A stretch of 64,000 nucleotides of DNA from Stieleria neptunia (GTDB lineage: Bacteria > Planctomycetota > Planctomycetia > Pirellulales > Pirellulaceae): contig NZ_CP037423.1 of the NCBI RefSeq assembly GCF_007754155.1, forward strand, positions 8,800,938 to 8,864,937, given 5' to 3'. Below are positions 18,310-26,290 of this stretch, piece by piece; the stretch's first letter is position 1; the number at the start of each line of letters is the position of its first letter. The notes beneath the pieces were generated by a model. That model ran no database searches. It had not been told where the DNA came from and worked only from the letters and a program-made list of their open reading frames with translations. Both the position numbers and the translations under genes were made by a program.

Positions 18310-20066
18310 TTCGCTGGCGATTTGTTGTAACACGACTGTTGATCGTTTCGGCTGTGCTCGTGCTGTTGGGTCTGGGCTTGGGCCCGGTCGCCCGGTACGT
18401 GACGGTCCTCGGATTGCAAAGCGCAACGGGCGCGAAAGTGGAGATCGGCACGGCGCAAGTCAAACTGTTTCCGCCCACGATCCGCTATGAAAACTTCCGC
18501 GTCGCCGACCCCCGCGACGCCAAGGAGATGCGCGACGCATTCCGCGCCGACGCGATCGAATTGGCGCTTGATGGGAACGCGATGTTGCATCGACGCTGGG
18601 TCGCCCGCGAAGGCAGCATCACGGGACTGCAAATCGGTGCCAAACGTGACACCAGCGGACATCTCAGCCGCGATGAAGATGTGGAATCCCCCAGCTTGTC
18701 CGACAAGCCGGGCGTCCTCTCCAATCTGCTCGGCAGCATCACCGATCAACTGGGCGACCAAGCCGAACAGGCCGCCAAGGACTTGGAAACCGTTCGCCGC
18801 AGCGAAGCCATCAAGGCGCGGTGGCAGCGTGAATACGAGTCGCTCGCCCAACGAGCCTCCGCGCTCGAGCAAAAGGTTCGTGATTTCAAGTCCAATGCCA
18901 AGGAGATCGAAAACCCACTGCGCGACTGGGACAAGATCGGCCGGACGGTCGGACTGGCTGACGAAACACGCGCCGAACTGAAGTCCATCCTGGCGGCACT
19001 TGATGCCGTTCCGGCCCAATTCCAAGCCGACGTCGCCTCCCTGCAACAAGCCAAACAAATCGACCTGGACCGGATCGATCAATACGTCCCCGGCAACCTC
19101 AACGAATCCCAAAACTTTGGCATCGATTTGATCAGCGAAGCGGTCCAGAACCAAATCGCCACGATCCGTGACTACTGGGAAGGCGGACGCACGTTGGCCA
19201 ACTACACCATCGTCGCCCCCGAAACCGAACGTGGACGCGGCGTCGATATCGATCTGCTCGGCAGCACGCGCCAACCGAACATCCTGGTTCGCCGCTGCAA
19301 GGTCCAAGGTCTGATGCGTGCCGACGGCAACGCTTACTCGCTGACCGGCACCGTCGAAAATTTGACTCCGGATCCACAACTGCTCGCCGAACCGCTGCGG
19401 GCACAACTCCAACTCGACGGCCCCCAAGTCGTCAACGTCGATTACATTCGCGACCGACGCAATGACTCGGACATCGATCGCCTGACCTTGCACTGGCCAC
19501 AATCCCAGGCGCCCGAAACACGACTCGGCGACGATCACCGTGCGATGGTGAAAGTCAGCGGCGGGAAACGCGAAATCTGGGTTCAAATGCGGAGCGAAGG
19601 CGAACAGGTCCAAGGGCGTTTCGTCAGCAAGCAAACCGGCGTCCGGCTGGATCTGGAAGTCGATTCCAAATACGAAACGCTCTCGGCCACCCAAGCCTTG
19701 CGCGAAAGCCTGGCCGCGGTCGACGCGGTCACCATCGACGCCGGATTCCAAGGCAGGTGGGACCACCTGTCGATGAACATGGAAACCAACCTGGGCGACA
19801 TCCTGCGCGACGCCGCTCAGAGCGCCGTCACGCGGCAAGTCGCCGCTTCGAAACAACAGATGAAACAAAAGGTGCAACAGACCTTTGACCAGGAACAAGC
19901 CAAACTGGCCACTTGGTTCAATCAACAACAGCTGGCCGCCCAATCGCTGACGGCAAAAGCCGACGGACTGCTGGAAGACCTCGGCAAAAAACTGCTCGAC
20001 GGCGTGGACTCCTCCGAAGTCACCATCGGACGCATGAACGAATTCCTCAACGGCCGGTTCCGATGA
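18306..20066 (+). CDS. TIGR03545-type AsmA-like membrane protein
   Basis: 586 residues with one N-terminal anchor (LLIVSAVLVLLGLGLGPVA), then an AsmA/DUF748-like beta-rich part (TGAKVEIGTAQVKLFPPTIR), a long coiled-coil segment at about residues 150-260, and further beta-rich sequence before a C-terminal helical stretch rich in Gln and Lys. AsmA-like proteins are periplasmic and are implicated in outer-membrane lipid traffic. The start codon overlaps the stop of the TIGR03546-type gene, so the two products probably work together. One base separates its stop from the next small gene. Confidence 0.82.
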   Translation: MIRWRFVVTRLLIVSAVLVLLGLGLGPVARYVTVLGLQSATGAKVEIGTAQVKLFPPTIRYENFRVADPRDAKEMRDAFRADAIELALDGNAMLHRRWVAREGSITGLQIGAKRDTSGHLSRDEDVESPSLSDKPGVLSNLLGSITDQLGDQAEQAAKDLETVRRSEAIKARWQREYESLAQRASALEQKVRDFKSNAKEIENPLRDWDKIGRTVGLADETRAELKSILAALDAVPAQFQADVASLQQAKQIDLDRIDQYVPGNLNESQNFGIDLISEAVQNQIATIRDYWEGGRTLANYTIVAPETERGRGVDIDLLGSTRQPNILVRRCKVQGLMRADGNAYSLTGTVENLTPDPQLLAEPLRAQLQLDGPQVVNVDYIRDRRNDSDIDRLTLHWPQSQAPETRLGDDHRAMVKVSGGKREIWVQMRSEGEQVQGRFVSKQTGVRLDLEVDSKYETLSATQALRESLAAVDAVTIDAGFQGRWDHLSMNMETNLGDILRDAAQSAVTRQVAASKQQMKQKVQQTFDQEQAKLATWFNQQQLAAQSLTAKADGLLEDLGKKLLDGVDSSEVTIGRMNEFLNGRFR

Positions 20067-20067
20067 G

Positions 20068-20280
20068 ATGGAATCCGATCCCCGAATCCGCAAGTCCTTG
20101 CACCAGATCAACAACGATCTTTCGATCGCCTCGATGAGACTCGAATTGATCACGATCAAGCTCCAACGGGAGCCCGAAAGTCCGCTTCGCGAGGAGTTGC
20201 TGCAGTCCTGCGCCGACGCCCTGGACGCGGTCAAACGGGCCGGCCAGATCGCCAATCAAACACTCCACCAGTCCCCTTGA
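20068..20280 (+). CDS. 70-residue HisKA-like mini-protein
   Basis: The sequence is helical and carries an H-box-like motif KSLHQINNDLSIAS, close to the phospho-accepting histidine region of sensor kinases (HxINNxL), followed by a second helix (ELLQSCADALDAVKRAGQI). There is no ATP-binding domain, so if it is a histidine phosphotransfer or dimerisation module it needs a separate kinase. It begins one base after the TIGR03545-type stop and is probably translated by coupling. A FixJ-type regulator starts 316 bases downstream. The short length makes the assignment tentative, but the coupling supports a real gene. Confidence 0.65.
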   Translation: MESDPRIRKSLHQINNDLSIASMRLELITIKLQREPESPLREELLQSCADALDAVKRAGQIANQTLHQSP

Positions 20281-20595
20281 GCAGCGATCCCGGGATCCGA
20301 ATCAGCCCGACAAACTCGGCGGTATCTCCGTCTCGCCCCAGTTTTTGCTAGACTGAACGTCAAATCAGCATCGGTTACGCTTTTGCGATCGCCGAGTGAT
20401 CGATTAAAGTGTACCCAGCGAGACTTCCGTCCGAGACACGTCGCCGGCAAGGCCGTCATACCGTCTCACCGCGAAGAACGGCAGCAGAACGCTGGGCTGA
20501 TTCTGGAAAACGACTCCCATGGTGACCCACACAGAACGCTGCATCGATCCTGTGGATCACCCTCGTTCATCACTCCAACCTATTGAACAGCCAAG
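20281..20595. other. 315-base intergenic region before the response regulator
   Basis: No gene is seen. It probably holds the promoter and leader of the response regulator, but no consensus promoter is clear enough to mark. Confidence 0.45.
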
Positions 20596-21249
20596 ATGCC
20601 GCTGATCAGCACGAATCCGGTGAAAGAACTTGACGCCCCCGATGAAGCGAGTCGTCTGTACATCGTTGACGATGAAACGGAGCTGCTCACCACCCTGGCC
20701 GAATCCCTCCGAGAGCTGGGATTCTCCCCCCAGACGTTCGATCGGCCCGAAAATTTGCTCCTGGCGACGTCGGAGAATGAGACCGGCTGCGTGATCACCG
20801 ACCTGCGGATGCCCGGCATCGGTGGCGTGGAACTGCTCCGACGACTCAACCAACGCGACAGCTGCTTGTCCGTGATCCTATTGACGGCGTTCGCCGATGT
20901 GCCGACCGCCGTCGACGCGATGAAACTCGGTGCCGTCAGCGTCGTCGAAAAGCCGTTCGAACTGCACGCCCTGGCCGATGAAATCAATGCGGCGATGCGG
21001 TGCAGCGAGCAGGCCTACGCCCGACGCCAAGACCTCCGCTCGGCCAGACAACGCCTGGATCAGCTCACCAACGAAGAAAAGGCCGTGCTGGACCTGGCCA
21101 TCGAAGGTCGCCCCAACCGCGAAATCGCCGAGCAACTGGAAATCAGCCCTCGGACTGTCGATCGCCGGCGACAATCCGCGCTGCGAAAACTCGTCGCCGA
21201 GTCGGTCGCCGAGTACGCCGTCCTGAAAACACGCGCCGGACGGGACTGA
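20596..21249 (+). CDS. FixJ/NarL-like response regulator with LuxR-type HTH
   Basis: 217 residues. The receiver domain has the acidic pair in YIVDDE, the phospho-acceptor Asp in CVITDLRMPG, the Thr in ILLTAFAD and the Lys in VVEKPFE, all intact. A helical linker leads to a LuxR-type DNA-binding domain (LTNEEKAVLDLAIEGRPNRE then ISPRTVDRRRQSALRKL). FixJ-type regulators are phosphorylated by a histidine kinase and activate transcription as dimers. No full sensor kinase is next to it; the HisKA-like mini-protein upstream is the only related gene nearby. It is followed by family D and F repeats. Confidence 0.9.
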   Translation: MPLISTNPVKELDAPDEASRLYIVDDETELLTTLAESLRELGFSPQTFDRPENLLLATSENETGCVITDLRMPGIGGVELLRRLNQRDSCLSVILLTAFADVPTAVDAMKLGAVSVVEKPFELHALADEINAAMRCSEQAYARRQDLRSARQRLDQLTNEEKAVLDLAIEGRPNREIAEQLEISPRTVDRRRQSALRKLVAESVAEYAVLKTRAGRD

Positions 21250-21312
21250 CCCCCACCGGACGCGCCGAGCGATAGCGCTCTCCCGCCCCTCAAGGTCGTG
21301 GAGATTTTCAGT

Positions 21313-21356
21313 CACCCTCCTGGCAGGCGGGTCGAGCGCAGCGAGGGGAGGTCGAA
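21313..21356. repeat. Repeat family D (GTCGAGCGCAGCGAGGGGAG)
   Basis: ACCCTCCTGGCAGGCGGGTC followed by GAGCGCAGCGAGGGGAGGTC; partly self-complementary. Similar units occur at 29841-29880 and twice at 63183-63256. It lies just past the response regulator stop. Confidence 0.7.
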
Positions 21357-21431
21357 CGGTGAATCACGATGTTCACTTCACTCTTGATGGGCGCCACCTA
21401 GTGCTTCGTCAACTTTTTATACTTAGGGTAC

Positions 21432-21510
21432 CGCGGAAAAGGGGTCAGGTACCAAAAATGCGAAGCACCCTGCGGGCCATTTGGTTTTTGGTACCTGACC
21501 CCTTTTCCGC
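21432..21510. repeat. Long-stem palindrome, family F, copy 2 (inverted relative to copy 1)
   Basis: Arms AAAAGGGGTCAGGTACC and GGTACCTGACCCCTTTT enclose a loop that is the reverse complement of the loop at 1001-1079, differing at only a few bases. Both the loop and the arms are conserved, so this is a mobile or selected unit and not a chance terminator. Confidence 0.85.
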
Positions 21511-21540
21511 TCGCTCCCAGGGGGAGGGTGACGAAAACCC

Positions 21541-22130
21541 CTTCCTATCAACCACTTAAAACCTGCACGACCTGGTTACCAGGGAGCGTGACCTTAAAAC
21601 CGCACGACCTCCGGAGACGGAGGGGGCCCCAAGACGTCCCGCCGGGCCTAACCAACACCACCCTAAGTGGTGGACCTTCGCGGTCGCCTCAAATTACCGA
21701 AAAAAGTCGGCGAGCGGCCTCCGAGACTTAACTCGTCATCGCTCAACGGGTTACCGTCACGGGGCTGCGTTGGCAGTCTCAAAACTCCGGAATCTGCGGT
21801 TGACCACACCGGCTCGCTGCGTACTCTTAGGCTACCGATTGGGTTGAATCGACGCAGTTCAGGTGCCCGCTGGAAATCCACTCCCGGAACGTAAACCATT
21901 GCTATCTATTGGTTTGCGGAAAAAGGAGGCCCTGGCAAACCACTCCGGCACCGCGCCGTCGATTCGACCTACCTATCTTCCGCGAGTTCGCCTCGCGTGG
22001 GGTTCACGCGGTCAGCTTGCGGCCACGGGCTGACGATCGTTGATGGCACGGAGTCCTCCGCTACAGTCATCTCCGAAAACCTCACGGACCGGGTACACGA
22101 CGTGCCCGGTCGCGAACGCTCGCGAAGGTA
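21541..22130. other. Unexplained 590-base region dense in stem-loops, candidate non-coding RNA locus
   Basis: I find no credible gene on either strand. Several short hairpins lie in order: CCTGG-TTA-CCAGG (21571-21583), CCTCCG-GAGA-CGGAGG with a GNRA loop (21608-21623), CCACC/GGTGG near 21660, GGTTTGC/GCAAACC (21911-21941), CGCGAG/CTCGCG with a UUCG-like loop (21980-21996), GTCAGC/GCTGAC near 22011-22034, CGGAG-TC-CTCCG near 22050, and GACCGGGTAC/GTGCCCGGTC near 22087. TTAAAACC is repeated with a 38-base period, each copy followed by CACGACCT and a hairpin. RNase P, tmRNA and SRP RNA signatures are not evident by eye. Transcription strand is unknown. Confidence 0.4.
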
Positions 22131-22136
22131 GAGCTG

Positions 22137-23030
22137 TTACACCCGCTCTGCCACACGCAACTTGGCACTGCGAGACCGCGCATTGACCGCGACCTCTTCC
22201 TGACTGGGACGCAATGGCTTCTTGGTCAACACGTTCCAGCGATCGTCGTCGCGGAATGCATTCTTGACGATCCGGTCTTCCAGCGAGTGAAAACTGATCA
22301 CCGCCAGTCGGCCGCCCGACGACAACCACTCGGGCGCCTGCTCCAACGTGCGAGTGAGAATCTCCAACTCTTCATTGACGGCGATCCGCAACGCTTGAAA
22401 CGTCCGCGTCGCCGGATGGATGTCGTGATGCTTGCCGCGCGGGACACAACGACGACAAATTTCAACAAGCGCCGCCACCGTCCGCACCGGTTCACGACGC
22501 TTGGCCCGCGCCACAATCTCCCGCGCGATCCGTCGACTGAACCGTTCTTCGCCGAATTGGTAGATCGCGTCGGCAATCGCCTTTTCGTTGTTCCTGGCCA
22601 ACCATTCACTGGCCGGAATTCCGTTCTCCGGATCAAACCGCAAATCGAGCGGACCGTCGTGCTGAAAACTGAACCCACGATCCCGATCGGCCAACTGATC
22701 ACTCGACAGCCCCAGGTCCAACACCATCGCATCGGCGTACTCCAGCCCGCTGGCCTCGAGCGCCTTGGCGGCCTGCTCGTAACTGCCCAAGAACACCGAC
22801 AAGCGATCCACCGCAGGTTCGGATTCGACGCGGGCGAGCACTGCCGGATCGCGATCAAGCCCGATCACCATCCCACCGTCGCCGACCACATCCAACAACA
22901 GACGCGAATGACCGCCGGCCCCGTAGGTCCCATCGATCACGATCCTTGGAGAACATTCACTCACCCCATGAACGATCTCGTCGGGCATCACCGAGACATG
23001 GCAGGGGCTGTTTTCGTTTGGTTCAGGCAC
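22137..23030 (-). CDS. rsmH: 16S rRNA (cytosine(1402)-N(4))-methyltransferase
   Basis: RsmH (MraW) methylates C1402 of 16S rRNA using S-adenosylmethionine. The start of the family is seen as CHVSVMPDEIVHG, then the SAM-binding DGTYGAGGHSRLLL, DLGLSSDQL, GPLDLRFDP, and the conserved C-terminal block LAVISFHSLEDRIVK. I chose the GTG at 23030 (297 residues); the frame is open to 23309, but that extension is made of repeat DNA. In most bacteria rsmH starts the division and cell wall cluster before ftsL and ftsI. Here it is alone, downstream of a structured region and upstream of an isomerase, which fits the dispersed wall genes of planctomycetes. Confidence 0.93.
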   Translation of the reverse strand: MPEPNENSPCHVSVMPDEIVHGVSECSPRIVIDGTYGAGGHSRLLLDVVGDGGMVIGLDRDPAVLARVESEPAVDRLSVFLGSYEQAAKALEASGLEYADAMVLDLGLSSDQLADRDRGFSFQHDGPLDLRFDPENGIPASEWLARNNEKAIADAIYQFGEERFSRRIAREIVARAKRREPVRTVAALVEICRRCVPRGKHHDIHPATRTFQALRIAVNEELEILTRTLEQAPEWLSSGGRLAVISFHSLEDRIVKNAFRDDDRWNVLTKKPLRPSQEEVAVNARSRSAKLRVAERV

Positions 23031-23060
23031 GGGTGTCAGACCGTTGGAAGAAATCTTGGT

Positions 23061-23266
23061 TGTACGACGGCCCTTCCGGGCCGTCGCTCGTGCGGCTCCG
23101 CACGACGCCCCGGAAGGGGCGTCGTACTGCCCCTTTTCTGGTAGCGGTAGGGTCTCAGCCTTGTTCCCAGGCTCCGCCCGGGAACTCACGGTCTTGAAGG
23201 CTCCGCCTTCCGAGTGCACCGGCAGAGCCGGCGGTGCATTGCGTTCCCAGGCAGAGCCTGGGAACG
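23061..23266. repeat. Cluster of hairpin repeats, families B and E
   Basis: Five palindromes lie in about 205 bases: GACGGCCCTTCCGGGCCGTC, then CGACGCCCCGGAAGGGGCGT (family B, outer arms GTACGACG/CGTCGTAC), then family E hairpins GTTCCCAGG...CGGGAAC, GAAGGCTCCGCCTTC, GTGCACCGGC...GGTGCA and GTTCCCAGG...CCTGGGAAC. They fill the gap between rsmH and the isomerase gene. Confidence 0.85.
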
Positions 23267-23324
23267 AGTCGTGACGGAAGAAGTTTTCTGCTAGCCACCC
23301 GTCACGCACAGCGTGACCTACTTA

Positions 23325-24236
23325 CTACGCGTTGACTGAACAGTGCAGGGCGGCTTCCATGTTGCCGGCAACTTCCTTCAAACGCGCCAGGTCACCACCG
23401 CCGACTTCGGCTGCGCACCAACCCTTGAACCCGATTTCTCGCAACGCCGCTTCGACCGCGGGCCAATCGACATCGCCTTCGGTGATCTTGGTGAACTTGT
23501 TCTCGGCTCTTGAAAACCCTTTGATGTCCAGCTTTTTAATCCGCGGCCCAAGGTCTCGCACCCACTGTGCCACGTCACCATACTTCCAATGATTGCCGAG
23601 GTCGAATTGCAACCCGACCAAGGGCGAGTCGAACTGGTCGATGTACTCAGCCAGCGGCTCGACCGACTGATCGCTTCCGCCGGCGTGGTCATACAAGAAA
23701 TGGTTCCAAACGTTTTCGACCAGGATCGCGACGTTGTGTTTTTCGGCGGTCGGCAACGCGGCGCGAATATTGTCACTGGAGCGCTGGTTCACCTCTTCAA
23801 CGGTGCCGTCTTTGCCATGACCGACGACCAACAGACAGGAATCACCGCCGACCGCTGCGGTCTCTTCGATGCCACGCTTGAGATTGTCCAGTGCCTGGGC
23901 GCGGACCGCGGCATCAGGATCGCTGTGCCGAATGTTCCAGTGCGTGCCGCCCACGCTGCCGTCGACGATCAATCCCGACGCCTTGGACGCCTGGTTGACT
24001 TCATCGACATCGATTCCGGGAACGTTGACCTCGACACCTTCAAATCCCGCTTCTTTGGCCGCCCGAAATTTGTCCTCCAGCGAACCCTTGACTCCGATCA
24101 TCCCGATCTTCAGCGTCTTGCGCAACCAATCGTGTCCGTCGCCGGATTCGGCAGACAGCGCCGCCGATCGCGTCGTCGCGGAAAGGCCAACCGCCCCGAA
24201 GGCAGCCAGGGTTTGAATTGCAGTACGTCGTCGCAT
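23325..24236 (-). CDS. Exported sugar phosphate isomerase/epimerase-like TIM-barrel protein
   Basis: 303 residues with a Tat-like signal (MRRRTAIQTLAAFGAVGL) followed by a xylose-isomerase-like TIM barrel. Features are KIGMIGVKGSLEDKFRAAKE near the barrel start, the strand and metal-ligand region VAILVENVWNHFL with Glu, the His in FDLGNHWKYG, the acid in LDIKGFSR and the C-terminal WCAAEVGGG. This family acts on sugars or inositols with a divalent metal; the substrate cannot be named from the sequence. It is about 95 bases downstream of aspS on the same strand. Confidence 0.85.
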   Translation of the reverse strand: MRRRTAIQTLAAFGAVGLSATTRSAALSAESGDGHDWLRKTLKIGMIGVKGSLEDKFRAAKEAGFEGVEVNVPGIDVDEVNQASKASGLIVDGSVGGTHWNIRHSDPDAAVRAQALDNLKRGIEETAAVGGDSCLLVVGHGKDGTVEEVNQRSSDNIRAALPTAEKHNVAILVENVWNHFLYDHAGGSDQSVEPLAEYIDQFDSPLVGLQFDLGNHWKYGDVAQWVRDLGPRIKKLDIKGFSRAENKFTKITEGDVDWPAVEAALREIGFKGWCAAEVGGGDLARLKEVAGNMEAALHCSVNA

Positions 24237-24330
24237 CTCGAATATCCTCGTCGTGGATTGGGGCGTTTAGGCGCTGGGTGCATCAGTGGGATAGGGCTCC
24301 ACATCTTTGCCGCTTGCTGCTGACTCGATT

Positions 24331-26109
24331 CTACTCGGCTTTCTTGGCCAGGCTACGCAAATGCAGTTCGGTCAACTGGTCTTGGTCGACCGCCCCGGGA
24401 GCCTCGGTCATCAAGTCCGACGCCTTTTGCGTCTTGGGGAACGCGATCACCTCGCGGATGTTTTCCAAACCGGCCAACAGCATGACCCAGCGGTCGACCC
24501 CCAAGGCGATCCCGCCGTGGGGCGGTGCACCGAACCGCAGCGCGTTGAGCAGGAACCCGAATCGGTCTTCTGCGGTCGCCTCGTCGATCCCCAACAACTC
24601 AAATACCTTCGATTGCGTCTTCTGGTCGTGAATCCGAATCGTCCCGCCACCGGCTTCGCTACCGTTGATGACCAAATCGTAGGCTTGGGCACGACAGGCC
24701 CGCGGATCGCTTTCGAGTTTCTCGAGGTCGCTTTCCAGCGGTGCGGTGAAGGGGTGGTGCATCGCCACCCAGCGGCCCGATTCTTCGTCGCGCTCGAACA
24801 TCGGAAACTCGGTGACCCAACTGCAATGCAGCTGCTCGGAATCGTACAGCTCCAGTTCCGCACCGAGCCGTTTTCGCAGTGCGTACAATCCCTTGCAAGT
24901 GACTTCCCAGGTGTCGGCCAGGAACATCAGCAAGTCACCGGGCTCGCCAGCCATCAAGGTCTTGATCTCGGCCAGGTGTTCGGCATCAAAATTCTTGGCG
25001 ACCGGACTCCACAACGAACCGTCTTCTTCGACGCGGAACCAGGCCAATCCCTTGGCGCCGAAGTCTTTGACGAATTCGGTCAGCTCGTCGATTTGGCGAC
25101 GGGAATATTTTTCGGCGGCGCCTTCGGCGCGGATGCCGCGGACGAAGTTGCCGGCATCGGCGGTCGCCCGGAACACGCGGAACTCGGTCTTCTTGGCCAC
25201 GGAGGTGACATCGACGATTTCCATGCCGAACCGCAGGTCGGGGGCGTCGTGCCCGAACCGTCGCATGGCCTCGTCATAGGTCATTCGTGGCAATGGCAAT
25301 TGGACTTCTTTGCCAAGGACGTTTTTTGCCGTCTGAGCCACCAAGCCGTCGATCAACCCCATGATGTCATCGGCGTCGACGAACGACATCTCGAGGTCCA
25401 ACTGGGTGAACTCGGGCTGGCGATCGGCACGCAAGTCTTCATCGCGGAAACACTTGGCGACTTGGACGTAACGGTCGAACCCGGCGACCATCAAGATCTG
25501 TTTGTACAGCTGCGGGGATTGCGGCAACGCGTAAAAGCTGCCCGGATGCACGCGGCTGGGGACCAGGTAATCGCGGGCGCCCTCGGGGGTGCTGCGACCC
25601 AGGATGGGTGTTTCCACGTCGATGAAATCATGTTCGGCGAAGTAGTCACGCATCTCCTTGATGATCGTGCTGCGAAGCACCATCGCCCGCAGCATCTCGG
25701 GCCGCCGCAGATCCAGAAAACGGTACTTCAGCCGCAGGTCCTCACCGGGAAGATCGGCTTGGCCGGGCGTGAACGGCGGCGTCTGGCAGGCGTTCAGGAT
25801 TTCCAGTTCGGGGCAACGCACTTCGATCGCCCCGGTGGCCAGTTTGTCGTTGGTCTTGCCTTCCAAGCGGTTGGCCACTTTGCCACGGACCAGGATGACG
25901 CTTTCGGCCGGGACGTGTCCCGCCGCATCGATCTGGGCCTGATCCGCCTCGGGCGGCCCGATCACGACCTGGGTCAATCCATATCGGTCACGCAAATCGA
26001 TAAACACCGCGCCGCCGTGATCGCGTTTATTCTCAACCCACCCACAAAGAGTGACTTCAGTTCCGACGTGTTCTTTGCGGAGCTCGCCGCAGTTGTGGGT
26101 GCGTAGCAC
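24331..26109 (-). CDS. aspS: Aspartyl-tRNA synthetase, predicted non-discriminating type
   Basis: 592 residues, the normal length for a bacterial AspRS with anticodon-binding OB fold, class II catalytic domain and GAD insert. OB fold GWVENKRDHGGAVFIDLRD is at about 23-41, motif 2 region FRDEDLRADRQPEFTQLDLE and motif 3 GGIALGVDRWVMLLAG are intact. His31 and a Gly at about 84 (LEGKTND) match the residue choices that make the Pseudomonas aeruginosa enzyme accept tRNA-Asn, whereas E. coli has Leu and Lys. If so, asparaginyl-tRNA is made with GatCAB in this organism. GTG start; single gene near the MFS transporter and isomerase. Confidence 0.95.
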   Translation of the reverse strand: MLRTHNCGELRKEHVGTEVTLCGWVENKRDHGGAVFIDLRDRYGLTQVVIGPPEADQAQIDAAGHVPAESVILVRGKVANRLEGKTNDKLATGAIEVRCPELEILNACQTPPFTPGQADLPGEDLRLKYRFLDLRRPEMLRAMVLRSTIIKEMRDYFAEHDFIDVETPILGRSTPEGARDYLVPSRVHPGSFYALPQSPQLYKQILMVAGFDRYVQVAKCFRDEDLRADRQPEFTQLDLEMSFVDADDIMGLIDGLVAQTAKNVLGKEVQLPLPRMTYDEAMRRFGHDAPDLRFGMEIVDVTSVAKKTEFRVFRATADAGNFVRGIRAEGAAEKYSRRQIDELTEFVKDFGAKGLAWFRVEEDGSLWSPVAKNFDAEHLAEIKTLMAGEPGDLLMFLADTWEVTCKGLYALRKRLGAELELYDSEQLHCSWVTEFPMFERDEESGRWVAMHHPFTAPLESDLEKLESDPRACRAQAYDLVINGSEAGGGTIRIHDQKTQSKVFELLGIDEATAEDRFGFLLNALRFGAPPHGGIALGVDRWVMLLAGLENIREVIAFPKTQKASDLMTEAPGAVDQDQLTELHLRSLAKKAE

Positions 26110-26224
26110 GGATCTTGACTAATTCGGGGGGAAGGGAAAGGGGATCAAAACTGCCGATTGGGGCGGATTCTAAACTGTGGCGAGCGAATTGCTTAGGGGC
26201 CCCAGGGCGGCTGAAAAAAATCCA

Positions 26225-26262
26225 ACAAAAAACGCCCCGAATCCAGCTGGAATCGGGGCGTT
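26225..26262 (-). terminator. Rho-independent terminator of the MFS transporter gene
   Basis: AACGCCCCGA and TCGGGGCGTT form a strong stem with an AGCT-type loop and one offset base in each arm. On the minus strand the stem is followed by TTTTTTGTTGG. It ends the transporter transcript (stop at 26291) just before the aspS start. Confidence 0.88.
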
Positions 26263-26290
26263 GAACGCATTTTTTCAAGGACCGACCGGA

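Noticed and set aside
18279..20255. 658-residue minus-strand open frame
   Set aside because: Antisense shadow of the TIGR03545-type gene, with no family features.
21541..22130. RNase P RNA, tmRNA or SRP RNA
   Set aside because: I looked for GAGGAAAGTC, the tmRNA tRNA-like ends and the SRP GGAAGCAGCC-type block on both strands and did not see them; the identity stays open.
23031..23309. N-terminal extension of RsmH
   Set aside because: The extra residues are encoded by hairpin repeats and do not resemble RsmH; the GTG at 23030 is preferred.
24307..26106. 599-residue plus-strand open frame
   Set aside because: Antisense shadow of aspS.
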